From: Arthrobacter sp. SLBN-112
GTDB lineage: Bacteria; Actinomycetota; Actinomycetes; Actinomycetales; Micrococcaceae
DNA: 64,000 bases
Assembly (NCBI RefSeq): GCF_030944625.1
Contig: NZ_JAUSXY010000001.1
Coordinates: 310,001-374,000, forward strand
Reading direction: 5' to 3'
This document shows positions 46,706 through 54,428 of this stretch, piece after piece. Position numbers and translations under genes: made by a program. Each line of letters starts with the position of its first letter. Within the stretch, counting starts at the first letter, position 1. A model generated the notes under the pieces. That model did no database searches. It was not told the DNA's origin and worked only from the letters and a program-made list of their open reading frames with translations.

Positions 46706-47557
46706 CTACCGCGCCAGCGTGGCCAGCGTTGCGGTGGCGAATTCCTTGGCGGAGTGGTTCCACCGGGCCAGCAGGCCCTGCAGGTTTTCGCCGTCCGCGC
46801 GGTGGTCGGGCAGCTGGTCCTGGAGGGTGGCCAGCACGCCGGTCCTCAGTTCGGTGTTGAAGTTGACCTTGCCAACGTTCATCGCCGCGGCTTTGACCAG
46901 TTCCCCGGCGGGGATGCCGGAGGCACCGTGCAGCACCAGCGGAATGTGGACGCGCGCCGCAATGTCCTGGAGCACATCCCACCGCAGCCGCGGCTCGCCC
47001 TTGTACTTGCCGTGGACATTGCCCACGGCCACGGCGAGCAGTTCCGCGCCGGTGCGGGACACGAAGTCCTCCACCTGCGCGGAGTCAGTCAGGCCCGCAA
47101 CGTCCGCGCCGAACTGGTCGGCGGAAAAGGCGCGGTCCTCGTCGCCGGCCAGGCCGCCAAGTTCCGCTTCGAGCACCACGTCGGCGCCCAGCAGGGCACG
47201 GGCCGCCCGGACCAGGGCAATGTTGTCCTCGCAGGGAAGGGACGAACCGTCGGCGAGGACGGAATCCGCCCCTGCCGCGACGGCGTCGGCCATCACCTTC
47301 AGGTCGCTGGCGTGGTCAAGCTGCACTGCCACCGGCACCGCGGCGGTATCCGCCAGGGTGCGGAGCGCCGCGATGAGCCGGAGCCCGTTCGCGGTGGCGG
47401 CGGTCTTGGGCGCCACCAGCAGGATGGCGCCGCGTCCTGCTTCCTCTGCGGCGGCCACCACGGCCAGCGCGGTGGTGAAGTCGTAGCAGGTGAAGGCCGG
47501 CACAGCGGAACCCTGCTGCAGGGCGGAGGTGACCAGGTGGTCCAGTCGGGTACGCAT
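46706..47557 (-). CDS. Class II aldolase of the fructose-bisphosphate/tagatose-bisphosphate (GatY/KbaY) family
   Basis: 283 aa from ATG 47557. Zn-dependent aldolase fold: VPVAVQLDHASDLKVMADAV (metal His), SVLADGSSLPCEDNIALV, VVLEAELGGLAGDEDRAFSA, LLAVAVGNVHGKYKGEPRL and IPLVLHGASGIPAGELVKAA. Its ATG shares one base with the permease TGA (TGATG), so it is the last gene of the kinase-dehydrogenase-permease-aldolase series. The natural substrate is probably a phosphorylated sugar acid or its keto form, not fructose bisphosphate; that is inference from context. Confidence 0.88.
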   Translation of the reverse strand: MRTRLDHLVTSALQQGSAVPAFTCYDFTTALAVVAAAEEAGRGAILLVAPKTAATANGLRLIAALRTLADTAAVPVAVQLDHASDLKVMADAVAAGADSVLADGSSLPCEDNIALVRAARALLGADVVLEAELGGLAGDEDRAFSADQFGADVAGLTDSAQVEDFVSRTGAELLAVAVGNVHGKYKGEPRLRWDVLQDIAARVHIPLVLHGASGIPAGELVKAAAMNVGKVNFNTELRTGVLATLQDQLPDHRADGENLQGLLARWNHSAKEFATATLATLAR

Positions 47558-49023
47558 CAGACGCCCAGGCCTCCCACCAGGATCCAGGCTACGAAGGTCA
47601 GCGCGAAGCCGGCCAGGCCCAGGATGGTGGTCAGGACGGTCCACGTCTTCAGGCCGTCGGAGACGGTCAGGCCGTAGTAGCGCACCACCACCCAGAAGCC
47701 GGCGTCTGTTACGTGGGACAGGCCCAGGGCGCCGAAGCCGATGGCGATCACGATCACGGCGATCTGTGCAGGGCTGTAGCCGCCACCGCTGACCGCTGCG
47801 GACAGCAGGCCGGTGGTGGTCACGATGGCCACTGTGGCCGAACCCTGGGCGGCACGCAGTGCCAGGGAAATGATGAAGCCGAGCAGCAGCAGCGGCACGC
47901 CGAGCGTGTCCAGCGTCTTGGAGAGTGCCCCGCCGATGCCCGAGACCTGCAGCACGTTGCCGAACACGCCGCCGGCGGCCACCACCATCAGGATGGAGGC
48001 GATGGGCGGGAGGGAGCCTTCGAAGATTTCGCCGGTTTCCCGGAAGGACCAGCCGCGGCGGACGGCCAGCAGGAAGAAGGACAGCGCCACGGCCACCAGG
48101 AGGGCCAGGAACGGGTTGCCGATGAAGGATGCCAGGCCGTACAGGGGATCGCTCTTGGGGATCACGAGCGTGCCAACCGTGCCGAGCAGGATCTGCACGA
48201 TCGGGGCGGCGATCAGGAAGATGATCAGGCCCGGCCGCGGCGGTGCAATGGCGGCGGCACCGGGGCCGTCGTGGCCCACCTTGACCAGCGAGTCGGAGCC
48301 GAACTCCTCCACCTGGGTCTTCACGGCCGGCAGGAGTTCGTAGTCCTTGCGGTTCATGATGGAGGCCACCCAGTAGGAAAGGAAGCCCAGCGGTACGCAG
48401 ATCAGCAGCGAGATCAGGGCGATCAGTCCGATGTCGGCGCCGAGCACGCCGGCGCCGGCAACGATTCCGGGGTGCGGCGGGACGGCGACGTGGATGGAGA
48501 GCATGATGCCGGCCATGGGCAGGCCGAACTTCACCGGGTGGACCTTGGCGATCTTGGCGAAGGCGTAGACGATGGGCACCAGCACGATGATGCCCACTTC
48601 GAAGAAGACCGGGATGGCCACCAGGAAGCCGACGGCGGTCAGCGCCACCGCCACCCGGCGGGCGCCGAGCTTGCGGGTGAAGTGGTCCGCGAGGGACTGG
48701 ACGCCGCCGGAGACCTCGATCATGCGGCCCAGCACGGCGCCGAGCGCGATCAGGATGGCGACCTTGCCCATGGTGCTGCCCACGCCGCTGGAGACCACTG
48801 TGAAGATGTCCTGCAGCGGGATGGTGGCGGCCACGGCAACCAGGATGCTGACCGTGAGCAGGGCCACGAAGGCCTGGATCTTGAAACGGATGATCATCAC
48901 CAGCAGGATGGCGATGCCCACCGCTGCGATGGTGAGGAGTACCGGGGTGCCCAGCTCAACGGCGGGCTTAATGGCCGGAGCGTCGGCCGCCCGCTGTATC
49001 AGCGGACTCATCAGGTGGTTCAC
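47557..49023 (-). CDS. GntP-family gluconate:H+ symporter-like permease
   Basis: 488 aa with about 12-14 membrane segments. GntP family marks: SSGVGSTMGKVAILIALGAV, GFLVAIPVFFEVGIIVLVPI, LPMAGIMLSIHVAVPPHPGI and SALRAAQGSATVAIVTTTGL-like stretch near residue 390. In this context it probably imports a sugar acid such as threonate/erythronate or gluconate. A second Met (49011) is an alternative start. It follows the dehydrogenase across a 16-bp hairpin and is coupled to the aldolase. Confidence 0.9.
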   Translation of the reverse strand: MNHLMSPLIQRAADAPAIKPAVELGTPVLLTIAAVGIAILLVMIIRFKIQAFVALLTVSILVAVAATIPLQDIFTVVSSGVGSTMGKVAILIALGAVLGRMIEVSGGVQSLADHFTRKLGARRVAVALTAVGFLVAIPVFFEVGIIVLVPIVYAFAKIAKVHPVKFGLPMAGIMLSIHVAVPPHPGIVAGAGVLGADIGLIALISLLICVPLGFLSYWVASIMNRKDYELLPAVKTQVEEFGSDSLVKVGHDGPGAAAIAPPRPGLIIFLIAAPIVQILLGTVGTLVIPKSDPLYGLASFIGNPFLALLVAVALSFFLLAVRRGWSFRETGEIFEGSLPPIASILMVVAAGGVFGNVLQVSGIGGALSKTLDTLGVPLLLLGFIISLALRAAQGSATVAIVTTTGLLSAAVSGGGYSPAQIAVIVIAIGFGALGLSHVTDAGFWVVVRYYGLTVSDGLKTWTVLTTILGLAGFALTFVAWILVGGLGV

Positions 49024-49125
49024 GGGGAGTTGTCTCCTTTGACGGGCCGGCCCCGGGGCAGGTCGGCATCACGGAATGGTGGGGTGGGGATAAAACGTTG
49101 CGGGACTGCGCCGGCAACGCTGGGA

Positions 49126-49165
49126 GGTACGACGACGGCGGAGGGGGGACCGCCGTCGTCGTACC
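49126..49165. terminator. Strong hairpin between dehydrogenase and permease genes
   Basis: Perfect 16-bp arms GGTACGACGACGGCGG and CCGCCGTCGTCGTACC, loop AGGGGGGA. There is no U run on the minus strand, so it may attenuate, protect or process the operon mRNA and not end it; on the plus strand it is followed by TTTAG. Confidence 0.55.
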
Positions 49166-49194
49166 TTTAGTGCCGCAAGGGCGGGAGGGGTGGC

Positions 49195-50094
49195 TTACTT
49201 GGTGCGCTTGGCGGGGGCGACCACCTTGATGACGGCGGAGTCATCAGCGGCGGCGAGGCCTTGGGCCTGGCCCAGCAGGTACAGCTGCTCGGCGGCGGCG
49301 GCAACGGGGGCTGCCAGGCCGGCGGCGCGGGTGGCTTTGCCCACGATGCCCATGTCCTTGACGAAGATGTCCAGGCGGGACAGGACCTCGGCGCCTTCCT
49401 CGTTGTAGGCCTCGAGGATGCGCGGGCCGCGGTTGGAGAGCATGAAGGAACCGGCGGCGCCGGCTTCGAGGGCGGCGAGGGTCTTGGCCTGGTCCAGTCC
49501 CAGCGCGTCGGCCAGGGCCAGGGCCTCGGCGGCGGCGGCGATGTGGACGCCGCAGAGGAGCTGGTTGACGGTCTTCACGGCCTGGCCGTCGCCGGGGTTG
49601 TCGCCCACCACGGTGAGGGTGGAGGCGAGCAGGTCCAGGGCCGGTGCGGCCTTTGCGCGGGCTTCGGGGGAAGCGCCGACGACGATCAGCAGGTCGCCTT
49701 CGCCGGCGCGCTTGGGGCCGCCGGAGAGCGGGGCGTCCACCAGGTCCACGCCGTATTCGGCCAGCTTGGCCACGGTGGCGGGGATGGCGTCGGTGCCCAC
49801 GGTGCTGCCGAGGATGACGACGGCGCCCGGCTCGAGGACCGAGGCCACGCCGTTTTCGCCGAAGAGGACGTCATTGAGCTGTTCGCCGTTACGGACGGCC
49901 AGGAGGACGGCGTTGGCACCCTTGGCGGCTTCGCGGGCCGTGGTGAAGGTGGCGATGCCGGCTTCCCGGGCGAGCTCCAGGCGGGGCTCGGCGATGTCGA
50001 AGCCGTGGACGGTCAGCTGCGAGGCCAGGCGGGTGGCCATGGGCAGGCCCATGGCGCCGAGGCCCAGGACGGTGACGGTGTAGTTGCTGGTCAT
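49195..50094 (-). CDS. NAD-dependent 3-hydroxyisobutyrate-dehydrogenase-family protein, L-threonate dehydrogenase-like (LtnD)
   Basis: 299 aa from ATG 50094 (GGAGAACACC upstream). Rossmann site VTVLGLGAMGLPMATRLASQ, VILGSTVGTDAIPATVAKLA, substrate loop DLVDAPLSGGPKRAGEGDLL and catalytic Lys in DGQAVKTVNQLLCGVHIAAA. Next to a four-carbon-acid kinase this points to the LtnD role, oxidising a tetronate at C2. An upstream open extension is made of the repeat at 50121-50188 and is rejected. Confidence 0.9.
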   Translation of the reverse strand: MTSNYTVTVLGLGAMGLPMATRLASQLTVHGFDIAEPRLELAREAGIATFTTAREAAKGANAVLLAVRNGEQLNDVLFGENGVASVLEPGAVVILGSTVGTDAIPATVAKLAEYGVDLVDAPLSGGPKRAGEGDLLIVVGASPEARAKAAPALDLLASTLTVVGDNPGDGQAVKTVNQLLCGVHIAAAAEALALADALGLDQAKTLAALEAGAAGSFMLSNRGPRILEAYNEEGAEVLSRLDIFVKDMGIVGKATRAAGLAAPVAAAAEQLYLLGQAQGLAAADDSAVIKVVAPAKRTK

Positions 50095-50120
50095 GGTGTT
50101 CTCCGTTGAATAAGGCGATT

Positions 50121-50188
50121 CGGTGATTGAGCTTGTCGAAATCCGGGTTTCGACAAGCTCAACCACCGGTGATTGAGCTTGTCGAAAT
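50121..50188. repeat. Three-arm copy of the TTCGACAAGCTCAACCACC repeat between kinase and dehydrogenase genes
   Basis: Arms TTGAGCTTGTCGAAA at 50127-50141, its exact complement TTTCGACAAGCTCAA at 50148-50162, and TTGAGCTTGTCGAAA again at 50173-50187, ending at the kinase stop codon. The middle arm can pair with either flank but not both, so the mRNA can form two exclusive 15-bp hairpins. Confidence 0.85.
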
Positions 50189-51672
50189 TAGAAGGTGCTG
50201 CTGAGTTTGCGGGTGACCTGGGCCAGGGAATCGTCGTCGCCCACGTTGCCGGCGAACACGATGTAGGGGATGCCTTTGGCGGGGCCGTCCACCGGCTCCC
50301 AGAGGCTGACGATGCCCGGGAGCATGGGGCCGCGGACGATGCCGTGCCGGATTTCCAGGCCGTGGGCTGCGACGTCGGAGGACGTGATCCCGCCCTTGGC
50401 GATGACGAAACGTGGCGGGAAGGTCTTCAGGGTGCGGTTGACCACGTCCACGACGGCGGCGGAGACGGTCCGTGCGATCCGCAGGCTTTCGGCGGGGTCG
50501 TCCGTCTTGATCAGCAGGCGGCTGGTGTGGACGATGACGTCGCCGGCGCGCAGGGCCTCGATGACGGCGTCCACGGTCTGGTCCAGGTGTGCGCCGGCTT
50601 CGGTTTCGGCGCCGAGGAGCTTCTCGACGTCGATCTCGATGATGCGCGCCGAGCTGTGTTCGGCGGTGAGGACGTTGAGCTGGCGGGTGGTGAGGCCGAC
50701 GTGCGAGCCAACAACGATCAGGCCGCCCGCCTCCGATGGGGTGTTCCCTGCGTAGGCCTCGTCGGCCGTGAGCGCAGCGCGGACTTCCTGGCCGATACGG
50801 CCGCGAACGAACGGGGGGCCAACACGGTAGAGAAGTTTCTTGCCGCGGCGTTCAGCCTCTTCAAGGCCCAGTGCCAGGGCACGGAAGTCGTTTTCGGTAA
50901 CGATGTCCGCCACGATCGGGGTGGAGTCGGTGGCGGGCTCGATCGCATCCGCGATGGCTTTGGCAGAGATGGCCGGGTCCTGGGCAGAGGCGCCGGCCCG
51001 GATGATGTTCAGGTCCAGGGCGATCACTGAGTCCGCGGGGAACCTGCCCTGGGATTTCTCAGCGACGTAGTCGGCCATGACGGACGTGCTGAAACCGAAC
51101 GTGGCGTCCTTGGCGAACTCGGTCTCGGAGACGGGGACCACGGTGCCCTTGGCCTCACCGGTGCCGCGCATGTAGTGGACGCCGCCGATGGTGAGCCGGC
51201 CGGCGTCGGGGAACGCGGGAACCAGGACCACGCCGTCGGTCTTCTCTCCGCTGACCTCGGCAACGGTGGCCGCGATGACGTCCGGCTCCAGCGGGAAGTG
51301 GCCGCGGAGGGTGGAGTCGCTGCGGCTGACGAAACCCAACCGCAGGGATTCCGGCGATCCTGCCGCGGTGAGGGCGTTGCGGACCACTTCCTCGTTGCGG
51401 GCTGCGGCTTCGGCAGGGTCGAGGCTGCGGGTGTTGGTGAGGACGTAAACCGCGGGCTTTCCCTGGCTAAAGGCCCACGTGAAGTCTTCCACGTCCCACC
51501 TGGTGAGCACGGGCAGGTCTGCCACGGACTGGGTGCCGGTGGGGTCGTCGTCGAGCACTACCAGGACGCGGGGAACCTCCGCGTTGGAAGCGGCCAGCGA
51601 GCCGGCAACAAGCCCTGCCGGGATCTCCATGTCTGCCGGATAGGCGGCCAGAAGGTCTGCTTCAAGCGTCAC
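50188..51672 (-). CDS. Four-carbon acid sugar kinase family protein (OtnK/DUF1537-like)
   Basis: 494 aa. Phosphorylates a 3-oxo- or other tetronate at O4 in the known pathways. N-terminal domain: RVLVVLDDDPTGTQSVADLP, YVLTNTRSLDPAEAAARNEE, GFVSRSDSTLRGHFPLEPDV. C-terminal nucleotide domain: RFVIAKGGITSSDVAAHGLE and VFAGNVGDDDSLAQV. The GTG start has GGAG 7 nt upstream. First gene of the series, facing the GntR regulator across two operator-like palindromes. Confidence 0.92.
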   Translation of the reverse strand: MTLEADLLAAYPADMEIPAGLVAGSLAASNAEVPRVLVVLDDDPTGTQSVADLPVLTRWDVEDFTWAFSQGKPAVYVLTNTRSLDPAEAAARNEEVVRNALTAAGSPESLRLGFVSRSDSTLRGHFPLEPDVIAATVAEVSGEKTDGVVLVPAFPDAGRLTIGGVHYMRGTGEAKGTVVPVSETEFAKDATFGFSTSVMADYVAEKSQGRFPADSVIALDLNIIRAGASAQDPAISAKAIADAIEPATDSTPIVADIVTENDFRALALGLEEAERRGKKLLYRVGPPFVRGRIGQEVRAALTADEAYAGNTPSEAGGLIVVGSHVGLTTRQLNVLTAEHSSARIIEIDVEKLLGAETEAGAHLDQTVDAVIEALRAGDVIVHTSRLLIKTDDPAESLRIARTVSAAVVDVVNRTLKTFPPRFVIAKGGITSSDVAAHGLEIRHGIVRGPMLPGIVSLWEPVDGPAKGIPYIVFAGNVGDDDSLAQVTRKLSSTF

Positions 51673-51728
51673 AGTGCACTCCGTTGTGTAGCGATCCGGG
51701 ACCCGGATACTGATGTAAAGGTAACTGT

Positions 51729-51745
51729 AAGATGTCTGACATCTT
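51729..51745. promoter_or_regulatory. GntR/FadR-type operator O1
   Basis: Perfect 17-bp palindrome AAGATGTCTGACATCTT between the divergent kinase and regulator genes. Core TGTCTGACA recurs at 51795-51803. Confidence 0.75.
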
Positions 51746-51794
51746 GCATTTGAATGTTAGTGTGGCACACGGCATAAAGACGCGCAAGTAGACT

Positions 51795-51803
51795 TGTCTG
51801 ACA
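51795..51803. promoter_or_regulatory. GntR/FadR-type operator O2 (core)
   Basis: TGTCTGACA, the core of O1, about 40 bp before the regulator start and 66 bp (about six helical turns) from O1, allowing autoregulation or looping. Confidence 0.6.
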
Positions 51804-51844
51804 TATTCGCCGGGCGTGGGCCGGAAGCAGGAAGCGGGGGAACC

Positions 51845-52549
51845 ATGGCAAGGAAATCGCTGGTGGGCATCGTGGCCGACGAGCTGCTGGACCGCATCAT
51901 CGAAGGCGAGTTCCCGCCAGGCGCCACCGTTCCGGGCGAACTGGAACTCAGCGCCCGCCACGAGGTCAGCCGGATGACGGTCCGCGAAGCGATGAAGACG
52001 CTCCAGGCCCAACAGATCCTCAGCGTCGAACGTGGCCGGGGGACGTTCGTCAACCCCCTGAGCCGCTGGACATCACTGGAGGCCGTGCTCCGGGCAGCGT
52101 CAGAGGGCAAGAACGACGCCGCTGCCTCCATCCAGCTCATCGAGCTCCGCCGGATGCTGGAAACCGGAGCCTGCGAACTTGCCGCCGGACGAATCTCGGA
52201 GGAGGACATCGCCTCCCTGTTCGCGTACGTCTCGGCTATGAAGGCCGCCAACAGCATCAATGACGTCGCAGCTTTCGTGGAGGCCGATCTCGGCTTCCAC
52301 GACCTCATCCTGCGCGCCGCCGGGAACGTATTCGTCTCTGTCCTGTTCGAGCCGCTGCACCGTGTCCTGGAGAAGCGCCGGGCGGAGACGTCGGCAGTTC
52401 CTGCAATCCAGGAACACGCTATCGGGCACCACCAGAACATCGCCGAGGCCCTGGAGTCCCGCGACCCCGTCCGCTCCCGCACGGCCATGGACCTGCACAT
52501 GCAGCAGACGCTGGACGACCTGCGGAACCTGGTCCTGCCGGCCAAGTAG
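51845..52549 (+). CDS. GntR-family transcriptional regulator, FadR/FCD subgroup
   Basis: 234 aa from ATG 51845 (GGGGGAA upstream). Winged helix at residues 1-70 (GIVADELLDRIIEGEFPPGA, ELSARHEVSRMTVREAMKTL, VERGRGTFV), then an FCD effector domain (IELRRMLETGACELAAGRIS, FVEADLGFHDLILRAAGN, HHQNIAEALESRDPVRSRTA) with metal-ligand-like Asp/His residues. Divergent from the sugar-acid operon, which it most likely controls through O1/O2. Confidence 0.92.
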   Translation: MARKSLVGIVADELLDRIIEGEFPPGATVPGELELSARHEVSRMTVREAMKTLQAQQILSVERGRGTFVNPLSRWTSLEAVLRAASEGKNDAAASIQLIELRRMLETGACELAAGRISEEDIASLFAYVSAMKAANSINDVAAFVEADLGFHDLILRAAGNVFVSVLFEPLHRVLEKRRAETSAVPAIQEHAIGHHQNIAEALESRDPVRSRTAMDLHMQQTLDDLRNLVLPAK

Positions 52550-52665
52550 GCCCGCAGGCCGGCATTGATGCGCGAGGCAATCCCCTCTGGTCAACGCTCT
52601 CGGAGTACTACTAGGCTTCAGGGACGGCCCGCAACCGGGAGCAACGATGATCACGAGGAGCGAAG

Positions 52666-52878
52666 TTGTCCAACCACACGTACAGCATTTCTGAAATTGT
52701 CGGCACCTCCACCGAGGGCGTGGACGACGCCGTCCGGAACGGTATCGCCAAGGCATCGCAGACCCTGCGGAACCTCGACTGGTTCGAGGTCAAGGAAGTC
52801 CGGGGCCACCTCGAAGACGGCAAGGTGGCGGACTGGCAGGTAACCATCAAGCTCGGCTTCCGCCTGGAAGATCACTGA
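52666..52878 (+). CDS. Dodecin family protein
   Basis: 70 aa. Forms dodecameric shells that store flavin. Family pattern: TYSISEIVGTSTEGVDDAVR, then LRNLDWFEVKEVRGHLEDGK (Trp stacks on flavin) and VADWQVTIKLGFRLED. TTG start at 52666 with GAGGAG 7 nt upstream. Single gene followed by a strong hairpin. Confidence 0.93.
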   Translation: MSNHTYSISEIVGTSTEGVDDAVRNGIAKASQTLRNLDWFEVKEVRGHLEDGKVADWQVTIKLGFRLEDH

Positions 52879-52897
52879 ACATTACAGCTTTAACGCC

Positions 52898-52931
52898 AGG
52901 AGGTCGTGAAGCGTTGGCTTCACGACCTCCT
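52898..52931. terminator. Bidirectional hairpin terminator between dodecin and a small convergent gene
   Basis: Perfect 15-bp arms AGGAGGTCGTGAAGC and GCTTCACGACCTCCT with a GTTG loop. Confidence 0.7.
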
Positions 52932-52951
52932 GCTGCTTGACCGGGCGCGCC

Positions 52952-53158
52952 CTAGTTCGCCGTACCCGGGCTGCGGCGCCGCCAGACCGTTGCGGCGCCG
53001 TCGAACGCGGGGAAAACCTGGCCCTCGAAGAAGGACAGGACCGTGCGGGAGTCGGATTCCGGGCTCCACAGGCCGGAGGCCGGGCAGTGCGAACCCGTGG
53101 CTGTGGACGTGGCGCCGGCGGACGCCTGGCGCTCCTTCAGCAGTGCGATGCGTTTCAT
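52952..53158 (-). CDS. Small protein with a T-G-x-C-P-x-S-G-x-W type motif (68 aa)
   Basis: Begins MKRIALLKERQASAGATSTA, then TGSHCPASGLWSPES, FFEGQVFPAFDGAATVWRRR. The spaced Gly-x-Cys-Pro-x-Ser-Gly-x-Trp, Phe-Pro and Trp pattern recurs in short uncharacterised bacterial proteins (YjzC-like), so it is probably real although its job is unknown. A second ATG at 53170 is in frame and closer to an AGG. It converges on the dodecin terminator. Confidence 0.55.
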   Translation of the reverse strand: MKRIALLKERQASAGATSTATGSHCPASGLWSPESDSRTVLSFFEGQVFPAFDGAATVWRRRSPGTAN

Positions 53159-53309
53159 CGTTGAGACCATCCTGGGGTGATAAGAAACTGGGCAGGGAAG
53201 CTTGTACTCCCACCCTAGGAAACGGCCGGCCATGGACCAATGGGCGGCTGGCCAGAATCGCCGCCATTCGCTGGACGAATGTACAGTAACGGCGCCCTTG
53301 ACGCGCCGC

Positions 53310-54227
53310 TCAGTCCGCTTGGCCGCCCTCGGCCACCGCGGCTGCGTCCCGCGCACTGCCGGTGTCGCGCGCACCGGCGCTGCTGGCGGGTGCACCCAGG
53401 CTGCCCAGCAGCGCCAGCGCGTCCGACGACGGCGAGCCCGGCCGTGCGGAGTACACCCGGAGCGTCTGGTCGGGGTCCTCCGGCAGCACCAGGTTCTCAA
53501 AGTTCAGTTCCAGGTCGCCCACCTCGGGGTGGTGCAGCCGGACCGTTCCTGCCGCCCTCGTAGCCACCCGGTGCCCTGCCCACCACTGGCGGAAATGCTC
53601 GCTGTTCACGGCCAGCTCGCCCACCAGGTGGTTGGCCTGCGGATCGTTGGGGTGCCGCCCCACGTCCACCCGAAGGGACCCGGCGGCCTCGGCAGCCACC
53701 GTTTTCCAGTCCCTGAAGAGCTCCCGTGCCGCAGGGTCAAGGATGGTCCAGCGGGTGAGGTTCCGCTCAGCGGGAGGCAGCGCAGGGAAATCGGTGAACA
53801 GCAGGAATGCCATCCGGTTGCCGGCCAGGACATCGCTGCGCCGGCCCAGCACCATGGCGGGTACCTCCCCCACCGCGTCGAGGAGCTGCCGCAGCGACGG
53901 CCGGACCCCCTGCGCGGCGGAGCCCCCGGCCTCACGGGGGCCGCCCGCACAGTTCTCAAGCAGGTCCAGCATGTGTGCGTGCTCGCTGCTGTCCAGCCGC
54001 AGCGCCCGGGCCACCGCGTCCAGCACAGTGCGTGAGGGGTGGATGTTGCGGCCCTGCTCGAGCCGGACGTAGTAGTCGGTACTGACCCCGGCCAGCCGGG
54101 CCACTTCCTCCCGGCGCAGGCCCGGAACCCTGCGGGCACCGGTGCTGGGACCCGTTCCGGCAACCTCCGGACTCAGCCGGGACCGCATGGCTTTGAGGAA
54201 TTTTCCGAACTCGGCGCTTTGACCCAT
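53310..54227 (-). CDS. XRE-family regulator with MmyB-like ligand-binding domain
   Basis: 305 aa. Helix-turn-helix at about residues 30-85 (VPGLRREEVARLAGVSTDYY, RLEQGRNIHPSRTVLDAVAR). The rest is the MmyB-like sensor typical of actinobacterial regulators beside oxidoreductases: DVLAGNRMAFLLFTDFP, AAGSLRVDVGRHPNDPQANH, TVRLHHPEVGDLELNFENLV, DQTLRVYSARPGSPS. The Ala/Ser/Gly tail is low-complexity. ATG 54236 is an alternative start. Divergent from the aldo/keto reductase genes, which it may regulate. Confidence 0.92.
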   Translation of the reverse strand: MGQSAEFGKFLKAMRSRLSPEVAGTGPSTGARRVPGLRREEVARLAGVSTDYYVRLEQGRNIHPSRTVLDAVARALRLDSSEHAHMLDLLENCAGGPREAGGSAAQGVRPSLRQLLDAVGEVPAMVLGRRSDVLAGNRMAFLLFTDFPALPPAERNLTRWTILDPAARELFRDWKTVAAEAAGSLRVDVGRHPNDPQANHLVGELAVNSEHFRQWWAGHRVATRAAGTVRLHHPEVGDLELNFENLVLPEDPDQTLRVYSARPGSPSSDALALLGSLGAPASSAGARDTGSARDAAAVAEGGQAD

Positions 54228-54428
54228 GCAGACCATTCTGCCCGGGACAGGTGCCTTGCTCTACACAAAAGGTAGGACTGGGAATCCTAGGAAAAACAGG
54301 AACAGCTTTGCTTGCTGACTTGACGGGCAAAAGTGCATAGGCTCAGGAGTGAGCCAGCGGAAACCGCTTTCTCCTCGTCGAGCAGCCGGCACCGATCCAC
54401 GTATCACCATCGCCATAGGAGCACACCC

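Noticed and set aside
47713..49170. 485-codon open frame antisense to the GntP permease
   Set aside because: Extremely His/Gln/Asp/Gly-rich product that mirrors a hydrophobic protein on the other strand; a known composition artefact.
52920..53267. 115-codon minus-strand frame over the small gene after dodecin
   Set aside because: Its frame runs through the terminator hairpin and is Arg/Pro-rich; the shifted frame 52952-53158 has the recognisable motif.
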